Part shown: positions 43,460 through 54,699 of the stretch, piece after piece
Position numbering within the stretch: the first letter of the stretch is position 1
Layout of the letters: every line of letters begins with the position of its first letter
Assembly: GCA_905220665.1 (NCBI GenBank)
Contig: CAJNAR010000160.1
Location: 372,001 to 436,000, forward strand
DNA length: 64,000 nt
Source of the DNA: Albugo candida
Lineage: Eukaryota > Oomycota > Peronosporomycetes > Albuginales > Albuginaceae
Direction of reading: 5' to 3'
Notes under the pieces: model-generated
The model's input: the letters and a program-made list of their open reading frames with translations, nothing else
What the model was told of the DNA's origin: nothing
The model's database searches: none
Made by a program: the position numbers and the translations under genes

Positions 43460-44982
43460 ATGACACGTGAGAGATGGTATTTCGCATGGATGAAATATGC
43501 CCTCTTCACACAAAGTGGGTGTTCAAGAGAAATAGAGATGCTGACGGAACGTCGAGCGCTACAAGCACGGATGGTGGCATATGGGAATGAGAATTCGTGT
43601 GGTAAAAATCATAAACTAACATTAGCTGCCGTTGTAGACATGACTACTGGGAAGGTTATCCTTGCATTATCCGAGATATGGGGTGTACCCGCACGCCATG
43701 GGGACGTGCCTAATGCATATGTCAAGCTCTCCACTGAACCGGACCTGGAAATTTACCTATAAGATCCACAAGGTATGAAAGAGAGTGAGATGGAGCTACA
43801 GCGATGTGATGCTCAGCCCACAAAATAAGTGGTGCTTCGACTTCAGTGCAGCCTTTATGGATTAAAACAAGCTGAATGACACTGGGTGCAGCCTCTACAT
43901 TCAGAACTACTTCGTGTCGGATTCGTACTTTGTGTCACAGACTCATGTCTCTACTACAAAGGTGATCACGATGGAAAGACTGTCGTAGGAGTAAATGTTG
44001 ACGATTTGCTGGTGACCAGGACATCGAAGATTCGAGTTAATGATGTATTCAAACATTTAACAACGCTCCATATCAAGGACCTGGGCGTCGTTAGCAACTT
44101 TCTAGTGATGCGACTTACTCATTATCCGGAGTTTGTTTAAAGATTGGCCAAGAACCGATTATCGAGCTATTATTAAAGTTCGGTCTGCAAGATGCGCACT
44201 ACGTGACGACACCAATCCGGCTCGCTCATGATACTAAAACGCGGAAAGCTGACCCGATTCTACCTGGGATGGGCCAGTCGGATCAACATCGCTTAAACAG
44301 GATCAGTTGATCATGGGATCGCTGTTATGGTTCGCTCGATGCACACGAGCGAACATTGTTAATGCTGTGCACCGAGCTACGCGTCGAGTCCATGCACCTA
44401 CGGTGAGTAACTGGCAATTAAGCAAAATAATTGCCGGGTATCGAAAGAAACGTCAAGTTTTAGCTTGGACAGAAACAGGTTCAGCAAATAACTATTGCGC
44501 AAATATAAAGCGCAAGCGATGCGGACTTTGCAGGGGACAAGATTAGCCGCAAGTCGGTAAGCGGAGCGATCTTTCGTGGGGGTGACATGATAGTGGGCTG
44601 GGCGTGCTGCAAGCAATCATAAGCATCTATATCGGCTAAGGAAGCGAAGTTCACGTCGGCTTCACATGCCGGTCAAGAGCTCCTCGGACTACGCGAGCTA
44701 ATTGTTGAACTGAGGGTAAACGTGGAATTACCTATGCGGATGGAGATAGACAATCAAGCAGCTATCCGCCAGATGGAAAACGAAGAAAGCTCGATGCGAG
44801 CGAATCACATGGACATTAAGCTCAAGTTCATCAAAGATTGCTCTGAAGGGGGCATCGTAAAGCACTGTTATATGCACACCGAAGAGATAGCGGCTGATTT
44901 GGTTACAAAGGCATCTAGCGCTGTTCGACTACAACATTTGATGGGACTATGCTCGCTGATACGCGAAACTATCAAGGATTAG
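43460..44982 (+). pseudogene. Copia reverse transcriptase and RNase H
   Basis: HGDVPNAYVKLSTEPDLEIYL (43700-43760) is the first conserved polymerase block (HGDxxNAY). After a gap, FVLCVTDSCLYYK and VVGVNVDDLLVTR (43990-44030) form the catalytic box with NVDDLLV. HIKDLGVVSNFLVMR follows. 44722-44982 holds the RNase H end with a MRIEIDNQAAIR-like stretch and HMDIKLKFIKD plus EEIAADLVTKA, all standard for copia. A TAA and frame changes near 43760, 43830 and 44140 break it. Confidence 0.8.
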
Positions 44983-45130
44983 GAATTGATTGAGCTAACA
45001 AACACACGGCGCCGTGAGGAAGGAGTGTTGGAAAGTATCGACTCCACATTGCTATCCGTCGGACGTTTTAATAAAACGATCCAAGAATCTAAATAGTGGT
45101 TTCGTAACTAAGAAATGTCGTAGGAAGAGA

Positions 45131-46131
45131 TACTAACGGTCATACATAATATAAATATTTCTATTTTGCCCTCCCTTCAGTGAAGTAACTTTCCATTCTA
45201 TGCGGCATTTTCGACATTCATTTTGTATATTCGTATCTTGAACAATTTCTAAATATGTCCTACACATCGCCTCAAAAATATTATGGTCTTCTGTAGATTT
45301 TCATACGATACTTTGTTGAACGCGGATAGAAATATTGACATAATAACCAATAAGTACATGAAAACATCGTGATCCTACTATGTAGAAGCTGTGCTGCTTC
45401 TTTTGCAGCCATTGCCCCAGTACTTCAGCATATGAATGCATTTCTATGGTACTGCGCCTTCGTGGCTTCAGCATTGGTCGGCGCATACTTTTGAGTGTTT
45501 TTCTTACAACATACTCAGCAGTACCCTTACCTTTCTGTCGCGTTTGTGAATGGATAAACAGTAATTAAGCCTTTTACTCTTGCGTCCCATGCAAAGTAGT
45601 GCACTTTTCCGCGATATGAAATAGTAGAATAGAGGAAAAGCTGAAAGAACGCTTCGTAAGTAAGAACTCGGCAATATATCCTCTTAAATTCTCTGCCAAG
45701 CCCAGATGAAGCTGAGTGTGACCTGGACGCTAGAGATCCTTGTACTGTGGACAGTGTGAGAAGATTTAGTCAGAAGCGCTCGGTAGAGATCTCAGATCTT
45801 TGAATTGGTGCCTGTGAACCGACCTGTTGAAATTAATCCTGAATTGGGGGGGGGGGGGTGAGAATGGCCAAAGGGGTGTGTGAATATAGGCGCTGCCTTA
45901 AAATAAATAAAACAATTCCCCTTTTGATCAGTTCGAGTCAAATGTCTGTTTAAGGCGTCTCAGATCTTGTGCACTTTGTGTTGTGTTGTCGATTCCCTGA
46001 ATCGTTAGGTCCCTTGAATATAGACCTTAAGCTTTTAAGCTTGTTGACTCGTTGAGTCGAGTTCTTTTAAAGAACTAAAGTGCTCGTCGAGTAGATAGCT
46101 TTCCTCTGGCAAGGAGCTATAGTAGCTCCGC
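45131..46131. other. Poly-G tract and cluster of short hairpins, no gene
   Basis: A run of 13 G at 45846-45858. Then, within 46029-46129, four short inverted pairs: AAGCTT/AAGCTT (46029-46042), GACTC/GAGTC (46046-46058), AGTTCTTT/AAAGAACT (46060-46076) and GGAGCTA/TAGCTCC (46113-46129). The copy of the GGTGCAGAT repeat starts right after. This may be the 3' LTR or end of a mobile element. Confidence 0.55.
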
Positions 46132-46370
46132 TACAGTTGAGATCACGAGTTTGTGACAATAACATACCTAACGAGATTCAGAATCTGAAGTTCCTTGGGG
46201 GTACGTTCATGTCATCCATTCATAATCAGAACCTTCTGCTTTTTTTTTATGAAAAGCTAAAGAAAGCTTCAGATGTCAAAATTACCGCACAGAAATCTTC
46301 TGTGACTAACACAAGCAGCTCGAGCACTGTTAGAAGTACTATGTCGTACCGGTTGATAGGGAACTTCTAA
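46132..46370 (+). repeat. GGTGCAGAT repeat, copy 2
   Basis: TTGAGATCACGAGTTTGTGACAATAACATACCTAACGAG, then TTCAGAATCTGAAGTTCCTTGG and CCATTCATAATCAGAACCTTCTGC, near-identical to 41016-41120. The frame NIPNEIQNLKFLGGTFMSS is shared with copy 1 (NIPNELQNLKFLGKYVHVV), so it may be coding-derived. Confidence 0.7.
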
Positions 46371-46499
46371 CTAACAAATGGTTGTTAAAGAATAAGCGCG
46401 TAAGAATATAATTTGTGAGTCTGTACATACGTGTCACCGTTCTGTTCCAGTTTCAAGGATGAAGTATATGTGGATTTTTCATATGGTCTAGCATATCAC

Positions 46500-46750
46500 T
46501 CAAAGTGATCGTAAGTTTATACTGACAATAAGTAAATGATCACATCATCAAAGAAGCCTTGCCTATGCAGGTGCAGCATTATTCGGATACACCGATGTAT
46601 GAGTCTTTTTCTACAGGATTGCGTCTCAACGATTGCCATTAGTAATGCTCATGACGTCAGCACATCAGCGCCTACTTTTATTCAAATAGGTAGACAAGCT
46701 GGATGGCTGAGTTATTCCAGCGAATATGTGTGATTATAAAACTTCATGAT
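46500..46750 (-). pseudogene. Family B fragment, inverted arm
   Basis: The reverse complement reads AGTAGGCGCTGATGTGCTGACGTCATGAGCATTACTAATGGCA, matching the B leader and start at 8390-8430 and 24880-24920. It includes TGACGTCA (46652-46659) and the following ATACATCGGTGTATCCGAATAATG. The body beyond is lost. Confidence 0.6.
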
Positions 46751-49067
46751 ATTCCATCGCAAAGTCTGCATTTGCATAGTATAAAACCGATTACGGCAGC
46801 AAGAAAAATGTACCATGGGTGAATCTACGACTACTGTGAATGAGAAGCTGAAAGAACCTTGGTTGAAGTTGATCTCAAGCGCTTTAGAATTCACACATTC
46901 TGCTGTATTCAAACAATATTCGAAAAAGTACCAGTATCTTCTTCGTGCGTTTGTAATTGACCAGGATGTAGTCTAATCAGTTAGTACGAATGCTTGCTAC
47001 TACTACGTGCCATGCGAAGTCGTGTAGTATTATGCTTCATTCAGTTCATCATTTGACGCTTAAACACTGGCAATCACTTTCTCGTGCGACTTCTCGTATT
47101 TTAGCAAGCTTTTGAATTTTATGCCAAGTAGAAGGAATGTTCCTTTTGTAAAAACATATAAAAATATCTACTCAGCAACAAGTAATACTCGGGTAGCAGC
47201 AAGCCAATAGATTATACAAATGGATTTATATTAAAGTTTTAATGGTGAAAGATCGTGTTTTCTGTTTAGCCCGTATGTAGACGATTCTGGTCTACATATC
47301 CTTAAATAGGACACATAGATCCTTTGCTGCGCTCCATCACTAGCAGCGTAGTAAAACGCTTCGACAATGAACGTATGTGTGTTCCATGACGCAATGTCAC
47401 TTCGCGGTAAAGATACAAGCATTTGGCTGTGGAAATCTGGTCGCAACCACTTCTAAGATCGTTTGTCAGGTCAGCTCCAAGCGTGAAGCAAGTCTTCAAG
47501 CTAGAATTGAATAACCCTTATATAATACAGCTATAGTTCACATGATTAAATGATGCAACTTGCGAGGCAATTTTCGAAGTGTTTCGATGAAGGTCTCTTT
47601 CTTTTTGAATCGGTGATGCCTCGATTACGATCGGTTCCGGTTTCGAAAACGAGAAATGACTCAACCGTATATCGTTGTCAGCAGTAGAGTCCGTTCTAAT
47701 ATTTCATACACTGTCCCAAATATATCTCTAGCAATTATAATATGAGCAAGCTATACTTGGACACCACGTGATAATAGAGCCTGGACGTACCGTTGAGATA
47801 ATTCATTAGAGCATATGAACACTCATCTAGCGGTACCACGTGAATCAATTTACTTTGACACAGATATTTTCTTATATTTTATGCGTAGTCCACTATGCTT
47901 GCATGGGCAGAACTGTAGGTGATTCTCAAATTCTTGCTTGCTAGTAATATACTCGGCCTTCTTTACAATTCACAACAATACTTCATGTTACTATATGACC
48001 TGTCAAAAAGATGTATGGCTACCGATTAACACTCTGGACGATGCATCTTGATATTGAAAGTGACTACGATATTCTTGCAATTTTGATTGAGTTGAATGAT
48101 ATGTTCAGTGATCAATGGGATATCTGATATAAATGCAAGATGCAGCTACTTTGTAATTAGACAGACTTCGATTAATGTTGAAAATCGTCTTCGGCGTCTA
48201 TATAAGCACAATATCTGCCAAAAAAAGGTTCGAGATCCAACACTTCCTAGCATCAATATCGATACGTACGGAATTTGACCTTCCCACCCACTATCATTGA
48301 CACGAATCTGAATTGTATAAAGTGAACAAGTTTTTTTTATATACTTGACTCTATCTCATTGAACCAAGATCGCTTATAAGAGACACCATAATGCCAACCA
48401 TACTAATTCCAGACCAGCCCGAAGCTGCATATGCGGGATCCTATCATGCGAACAATGCCTTACTGTGCCATAATAAAGAAGCCGTGTTGGTACGCACACA
48501 ATCATTGCCCCGTACACCTATTCTAAATATGTGCCTACTCAGCTGTTTCCGCATAAAGAGCGAGTCCGTTATCGAACTCACGATTCAAATCCAATTAGCG
48601 TTTTTCTCTTCAAATTCATTCAGTACTCTTAATGATGTGCTGTGTCCTGAGAAAACTATGGTCATGAATTGATTTTATTTTGCGAGTTGTAGACCCTAAT
48701 GCTACAGTCATGCTTTGCAGTATACATCGTCATCTAATTTTGAGCATTAGCGAGAGCGCGCAAATCCATTTTATCGCTGGGATTTGAGCACTGATCACAG
48801 TCGTGGCCAAAACGCTTTACTATATGAATAGAAAATAGAACACTGATGCGAAACAATTTTCCTTTTGAGTTTTTTTGGCTTCAACTATCAGTTTGCTAGA
48901 AAAAACTGAGATTGGAAGTAAAGTAGTGTTATGAAGGAGACATGAGACCAATTCGTGAAAAGAAGAGAAGATTTGATATTGAAAAAGCTTATCAGATGGC
49001 CTATCTCTTTAGAGGAGCCATTATAGATCAGTCACTTTATGTAAAGGTTCATGAGAAACCGAGAAAT
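46751..49067. other. Long stretch without supported gene
   Basis: Many stops in all frames. The longest frame (48391-48672) has no motif and no second copy. AT-rich. Confidence 0.4.
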
Positions 49068-49552
49068 TTAAAATAGGTATTTGAGATGACTCGGATTGTT
49101 CTTTGCAATCAGCTGAGGATCCACTGGTTTCTCCGGCACAGACTTGACCATTGTGTTATAAGTACCTGTAAAGTATTCTTGTATAGCTTCCGGACGGCCT
49201 TCCCCGGGGTGACCGGTAAAGTTATCTGCTACTACTTCAGCGATTTCTACCATATTCAAGTTCGCAACATAGTTGATGGTGGACTCTACTCGATCAGAAG
49301 GTTGAGAAAAAGTTGTGAGGATTTTCTGAAGGATCTCATTGGTTAGCCTATTGCAATCTTGCCTTTGTTTGTACCCATGCAATTGTCGCGGAAGTCTTTA
49401 TTTTCAGAGAATTGCGAAGGACAATCGTATCCAGTGAATGTGAACGCAGTTTCAGGCTGCTGGCTTTCAGCATCTGGACTGGATCGCACAGAAACCTCTG
49501 CAAATGCAAAAGTGGTTAGGCTGAAAACGGCAGCGTAGTTGATGAAGACCAT
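49068..49552 (-). pseudogene. Family A member with one frameshift
   Basis: The minus-strand start MVFINYAAVFSLTTFAFAEV is a good signal peptide with cleavage after AFA. CPSQFSENKDFRDNC gives C-x13-C. Then the frame changes by one base at about 49357-49372 and continues as QRQDCNRLTNEILQKILTTF to 49068, where the third cysteine and the helical body stand. The end carries EAIQEYFTGTYNTMVKSVP. The upstream leader (49553-49700) is conserved, including AATGACGTAATGACAGCTGGATG and AAAGTAATTTGAGCGCA. A single indel is the only break seen, so this is a recent pseudogene or a sequencing error in a live gene. Confidence 0.7.
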
Positions 49553-49700
49553 GAGATAGTTAGCTGGCTACTGGGGGATCGAAAGCAAATGGACTTGTGA
49601 CTTTGACTCCTGCGCTCAAATTACTTTGATCAAGAGTGTATGATCGCACATTCTTTCCATCCAGCTGTCATTACGTCATTTTGACAAGACCTACGCGTAT
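49553..49700 (-). promoter_or_regulatory. Family A leader, second inverted copy
   Basis: The reverse complement keeps TACGCGTAGG, AAATGACGTAATGACAGCTGGATG, AAAGTAATTTGAGCG and CCCCCAGTAGCCAGC, ending just before ATGGTC. It has the TGACGTAA site also seen at 39530-39720 and 11120-11303. Confidence 0.6.
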
Positions 49701-50005
49701 CTAAGATTGTACAGTAATATGACGTGTATTGTAAAGGTCCTTACTCTGATACACGTATTGGTCTTCCCGTGTGAGGTAGCGTTGTATTTGCGTCATCTTG
49801 CTGAGTAGCTATCGAGCGCAAATTTGTACGCCGAATATAGAATGCTATTATCATCACCTTGAGAGATGTTTGTCATGTAAGATATCCAACTATAGACCGA
49901 AGGGAAGATTTGATAGGACTTGAGTACAAGCAGCTATAAAAGCTACCGATGTTTGGACAATCATCTGTTAATCAATCGATGGAAGACATCAAATGAGTAC
50001 GTTCT

Positions 50006-50405
50006 TTATTGGTTTGTGCGCAAATAGTGTTCATTAAGCTCCGCGTGCACCAAAAGCGGAGGGGAGACTTTGTCAAGGTTTAGATAATCGAAGTACTGGA
50101 TTGTCAAGGATACCAACGCGTCAACAGGCTTTGGAACGAAGTGTGTGTGTTTCAAAACGTTCACGGCCTTCACATCAATGACCTGTATCAACCTTTCTTC
50201 ATATTCACTAATGCCTGCTATGTCATTGAAATATGCTGCAATAGATTCAGTCACGTTCATATCATTCCGGGTGTTCCATACTGTACCTGTAAGATTCTCC
50301 AAAAGCTCTTGAGACAGAAATCACTGTTCAAAGCTTCCCCTAGAGCTAATCCGTCTTCGACCGCCTTGTAAAGATATTTCTGCACGAATGCTATGCTTTT
50401 TCCGA
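50006..50405 (-). pseudogene. Unknown minus-strand frame with frameshift
   Basis: AFVQKYLYKAVEDGLALGEA and NSDFCLKSF run to about 50310. The frame then shifts and continues as NLTGTVWNTRNDMNVTESIA to 50006, ending LLVHAELNEHYLRTNQ. The TGTVWNT piece faintly resembles TGTYNTM in the family A copy at 49068. It could be another family A relic, but no leader, signal peptide or cysteine cluster is visible. Confidence 0.35.
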
Positions 50406-51284
50406 TACAGAGTGTCATTTATCGATATAGCAAGCGCTACATTCCAATTATTGCGCGTAGTCGTAGCGGTGGTCTCATCACTATTGCGCATGACATAGTA
50501 GTATTCAGAATTAAGCGATAAGCCAGTGCACCTGCCATTATTAAGTCATTACTGGCGATGGGAGATGGTTAAGGTCATATGTTTTTGTCGTGGCTACTTG
50601 AAGAGCTGAAAGCCCTAACTCTTTACTGCAGTTTTTCTCACTTCGTAATTTGGACATAGCTTCACATTAAGCCACCGAACCAGCGGAAGACACAAAGCTA
50701 CAACAGTCTTACTCAAACAAGCTGCGAAGCGATACACCTGCACACTCGTCCATTTATTTCCGAGCAGACTCGTTTTTTGACACTTCTTGAGCATATACTA
50801 AATCAAAATAGCTGGCTAATTACTGGAGACTAAAAAATAATATACCGAACGTAGAACGCCTTTAGATTGATGACAGCACTTCCGTGGGTCCCGAGGTATA
50901 CTTGCTTTGGCATGGTCGCAAAGAAATGGGACGTGTATTTCAACCGAGCATTTCTTAATTGATATTACTTGATTCCAATGATTCTGTAACAGCTGAAGGG
51001 AATATAAGTACCTAAATTCAAACAATTTGACCAATATTTAGCTCAGATGATGTAGACCTGTAGTATTTCAAAACGCGTAAGATCCATACTTTTCAGCCCG
51101 AATTTGGCAGCTCGAGAAATTTTAAGATACCCATAATCGCGCTAATCTCAACACAATCCAGATTCGAGAAGATTGTGGGCCGGAAGAGACTTGAAAAGAA
51201 GTGTGTAGTTACATGAAATCTGATGAAATATCAGACGACCCAGACTCTTGTTACATATATAATCGATTTCGGTAGAAAGGCTCT
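50406..51284. other. Module fragments, no gene
   Basis: 50575-50680 (GTCGTGGCTACTTGAAGAG then ACTTCGTAATTTGGACATAG) resembles 40355-40470, so it is part of another inverted module. Otherwise nothing. Confidence 0.4.
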
Positions 51285-51430
51285 CGTAGGTGCAGATTAC
51301 GACGTTTGGGGAAACAGTACACGAACGAGCTCTAGAGTCTGATGTTTCTTCTAAGTTGTCTCTTTGTGTTCATGTCATAGTAATGTTCTTCCTCTGTCTC
51401 TGATTACATAAAAAAAAAAAAGATTCATTG
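51285..51430 (+). repeat. GGTGCAGAT repeat, copy 3, with poly-A
   Basis: GTAGGTGCAGATTACGACGTTTGGGGAAACAGTACACGAACGAG resembles copy 1. A run of about 12 A follows at 51410-51421. Further on, 51535-51700 resembles 56305-56490 (GATGCATCATTTTGAGT, then CAGAAGGTAG, CTTCATG) and 51935-51970 resembles 41270-41320. Confidence 0.55.
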
Positions 51431-52054
51431 GCACATTTTTTCTATGAGTGCGATGCAGCTTCTATCTCGATATACCTGTGTCTATAGTATCAGGTTCTTA
51501 CTCTTTCTTCTTGGTATTTGATAGATGCATCATTTTGAGTCGTTATGATCCGCTTTTTTCGAAGCGATTGATTCTTTTTCACGTTGGTGATATCTGCACT
51601 CCTGACTAATATTGTGCTCGTATATGATCAGCCGCAGCGGAAGGGCAGAAGGTAGATATTCCTGACAGAGCTTCATGAGACTCATCAGGATAGTGATTAG
51701 TGTGTTGTTAAGTCAAAGCAATAAATCATAATCCTATTTGCATAGAATTCTGCCCAAAAGCTTGATTTTGGTAGTGTTTAATGATTTGATCTTTGTTTTA
51801 CTCTGGAGACTCTTACGTTGCCGATACACAATCAATTTGATCGCATTAGTCCAAATAGGATTGTCTCAATGTGATTCCGATCTGTCCTCTCCACTTACGC
51901 CTCATTGAGTGTCCATCATTAAGAGAAGTGATTCTGTGGCACCGGTGTACTGTTCAAACTCGCAACGATCAAGAGGAGCTGGAAATGAGAGGATGTGGTA
52001 AGTAAGTGGTAGCCAGTAGTATTTTTCGTCTAAATTTGAGGGAAAGAAAACAAT

Positions 52055-52700
52055 TTATACACTTGAAGACAATCCGAGCCATTCTGGAGATTGCGCTGAT
52101 TCATTTATTTTCCATACGTGTGTCAGCAATGAAACAAGTATAAAAACAGTGAGAATACGTGAGCTATATAGAAGGACCATGCAAATTGATAGGATATTCT
52201 TTCCACAGAAATATACAAAAGTCTTTGACAGACCGACTCTCATGTTCACTATCTTACAGCATGGAGTGACCCACCACAATGATTCTCTCAAAAAATGTTA
52301 AACCATACATCTGGAATAAAAGCACACTTGAGGTCCGATGTAGAGCTCGCTTGTTGAAGGGTACTCGTTGGCTGTGATTTTCCCATTTGATTAAACTCAT
52401 CCATCTCGCAGTGGAAGATTCTATTGTGATGTGCTTATTGTTGCTGCATGTTACACGTGGAATTTGATTTGACCTCTTTCCTTCCACTCTTATTGACAAC
52501 GCCCAGTAGCTGCACCTGTATTAAAAGTACATCGTGCCGGCTGCATGGAGTTTCTGAACCAGAAAATATGCACAGGAATATACAATATGTACAATAGCAC
52601 ATCGTAATTCCATCATGATGAAGTCTTGCTGGTAAGGTTGCACCAATTATTTCGATGCACCATGATGTGAGTAGTTTCAACAGTAATTATTCTCTCCACC
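52055..52700 (-). pseudogene. Family B copy, inverted arm
   Basis: The minus-strand end FVYFCGKNILSICMVLLYSS (near 52215) matches VYLCGKMTLSVINLFELSF at 4475. It continues LVSLLTHVWKINESAQSPEW like LLLTDIWRIDERERSAECL. Upstream in the same direction GGTTCAGAAACTCC, CGGCACGATGTACTTT and GTGCAGCTACTGG match 4085-4150 of copy 1. Thus the end of family B is kept at the protein level in two distant copies. Frames between are broken. Confidence 0.5.
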
Positions 52701-54123
52701 AGTTCCAACCCTCACTGCCAATAATAAATGGTAACGACTTCGTATCAACATGATCGGCTTTTTTTATGAAATGTGTATGATTCTGAAGGTATATAGGCGA
52801 GTGAGTTTGTTCCCTCCTGTTAGTAAGGTGCAAATTGTAATAAAATTGAGCTGTATGGATGTAGAACGATGTCAAATGGACAGCTGTTGTGTATTGCTCT
52901 GATAAAGAACGCTTTGAGCGCAAACTTTCTTCTTCCAACGTAAGAGAAGAAAAATAAGTTAAATGAGAATGGGACGTCTGTGAGACCTGCAGTAGCGATA
53001 ATCAAGCCCTACCTCGATATAGACATATATTCCATAGAAGTATCAAGCTTATCTAAAGTGCACATTTGATTCATCAAAGCCGTTGGTGAGGAACCACCTG
53101 AGATGCTGATCTTTTTGCAGCGAGCTCTGTAGCCATAAATCCTAACTATTTCTCCACCACGAGGGGCTTGTTCGATTCGTTATTAAGATATGTCAATATT
53201 GATCAGGCGGGATCTATTGGAATGAATCTCTGAAGATTGTATCACTCGACGTGTGCTATAGTAAGTATCCATTGCCGAAGTACTTTATTCACTTACGGGT
53301 TGTACTACTCGAGTCCATGATCTCTAATTGTGAAGAGGTTGAGTTACAGAAGAGTTTATCCATTAGGATGGAAAGCACAATAAATTTTGGCTCAAATCAA
53401 TGTTTGGAGCACTCCATTATTCAATGAGAAACCGCATATCTTACGCAGTACAGCTTCACTTCCACTTTGTATATCAATACCATATCTTTTTTGTCGCCCA
53501 ACTTCAAGATCGTACAGTAATTGAACCTCTACGCACGGATGCGCACTCTCCTTATAATAGCGGTTTAATCTCCTCTTGCTTGAATGTGTAAATCCTGCTA
53601 CATGCTTTTTTATAAAATGCTTGGGGTCTATTCCACGCCACTCAATAAGATATCAAGTCAGATACTCGTCGATACAACTCGTTACCACTGTATTTGTAAC
53701 TCGCTGATTGATGCAGGTGTCATAGTATCCTTGTTTTGGGAAAATCTCAAGATAATGGCCGCATTATGTGAATCAAGTGGGATAAAACAAAATATTCCAA
53801 AAGAGCACCAAATTGGGTGAATATCGCGTATTATAGACCCGAAAGATAGAATGAGCTGTATGTCTGCTACAAAAATTAGCTGTACTTTTAAAGTATTGCG
53901 TCGCGAATTAGTGCATTCTATCGAGTGATATTTTTTGACTCAGTAAAATGTATTGTTGTAAAAGCTTATGAATGGAAGATTGATATTCCAAAGCACTCTT
54001 TTAACTTGTCAATTGCAATGGCATAAGACAAATGCAGAAATCCTGCAAAAGATGATAACGCTTAGATCCGTCCAGCCGGGAAGATAGGGCGTTCATATGT
54101 AAGTGAGTAGACTTAATGGAAGC
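52701..54123. other. No supported gene
   Basis: Short frames on both strands without motif. Nothing matched the known module pieces clearly. Confidence 0.35.
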
Positions 54124-54555
54124 TTAACGCTCCTGAACCATTTTCACATATTCTGCTGCGTCCATGGAGCCTCCTCCACTGTAGCCACCATAGACCTCTC
54201 CTGAATTTTTGAACATGTCGGAATCGGAGAAATGTACTACCTGGTTGTAACACGCGACTTGTACATATGTCGGTAAGAATCATGCAGCCCGTATGGAAAT
54301 CTGTATCACTTGCAGTTTATGCGTGGCATTTGACACGGAAATTGACCGAATTGGATCCTCCATTTGCCACTGTTTGTTTACAGCACAGGGGATTATGTAC
54401 CAAGAAGTATCGTGAATTAAACCGTGTCCATACCACTGTCCTATAGACGGTAGAATAATACACTGTAACGCATCATAGCTGCTTTTCCTACAGTTTATCG
54501 GATAAGCATTTTGTGACGTCCTTATACAGGGCTGTGAAGTAAATTTCGACGTCAA
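54124..54555 (-). CDS. C-terminal exon(s) of an unidentified protein
   Basis: On the minus strand a frame of 143 codons reads like a conserved soluble protein. It contains RTSQNAYPINCRKSSYDAL, ILPSIGQWYGHGLIHDTSWY, VSNATHKLQVIQISIRAA, then a TGA at 54280-54282, then FLPTYVQVACYNQVVHFSDS and GEVYGGYSGGGSMDAAEYVK, ending at TAA (54124-54126). The composition (Trp, Tyr, Cys, Gly) and the sensible protein on both sides of the TGA point to one coding sequence with a single nonsense change, or stop-codon readthrough. An intron may end at TTTACTTCACAG just upstream. A charged frame SDNQLSSKQAEEQYTLLYDK near 54620 may be a preceding exon. I do not recognise the family. Confidence 0.45.
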
Positions 54556-54699
54556 ACATAAGAGAGTTTACCGTAGAGTACGTCCCTGCTTGTCGTACAA
54601 GAGAGTGTACTGTTCTTCCGCTTGCTTACTGCTAAGCTGGTTATCGCTGATCCTTTGCCAGGTGATCCTTCTTCACAAAACAGCATGAGCAAAATTGTT

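Larger units (their letters stand above)
41690..45130 (+). mobile_element. Ty1/copia retrotransposon, 5'-truncated and decayed
   Basis: Order of domains: end of protease (VVRVDGEIF, then LTDVYYSADLPWNII near 41885), gag-pre-integrase, integrase, reverse transcriptase and RNase H, which is the copia order. Gag and the 5' LTR are not found. At 45015-45024 a purine-rich AGGAAGGAG precedes TGTTGGAAAG (45025), a typical copia LTR start. Many frameshifts. Confidence 0.8.
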
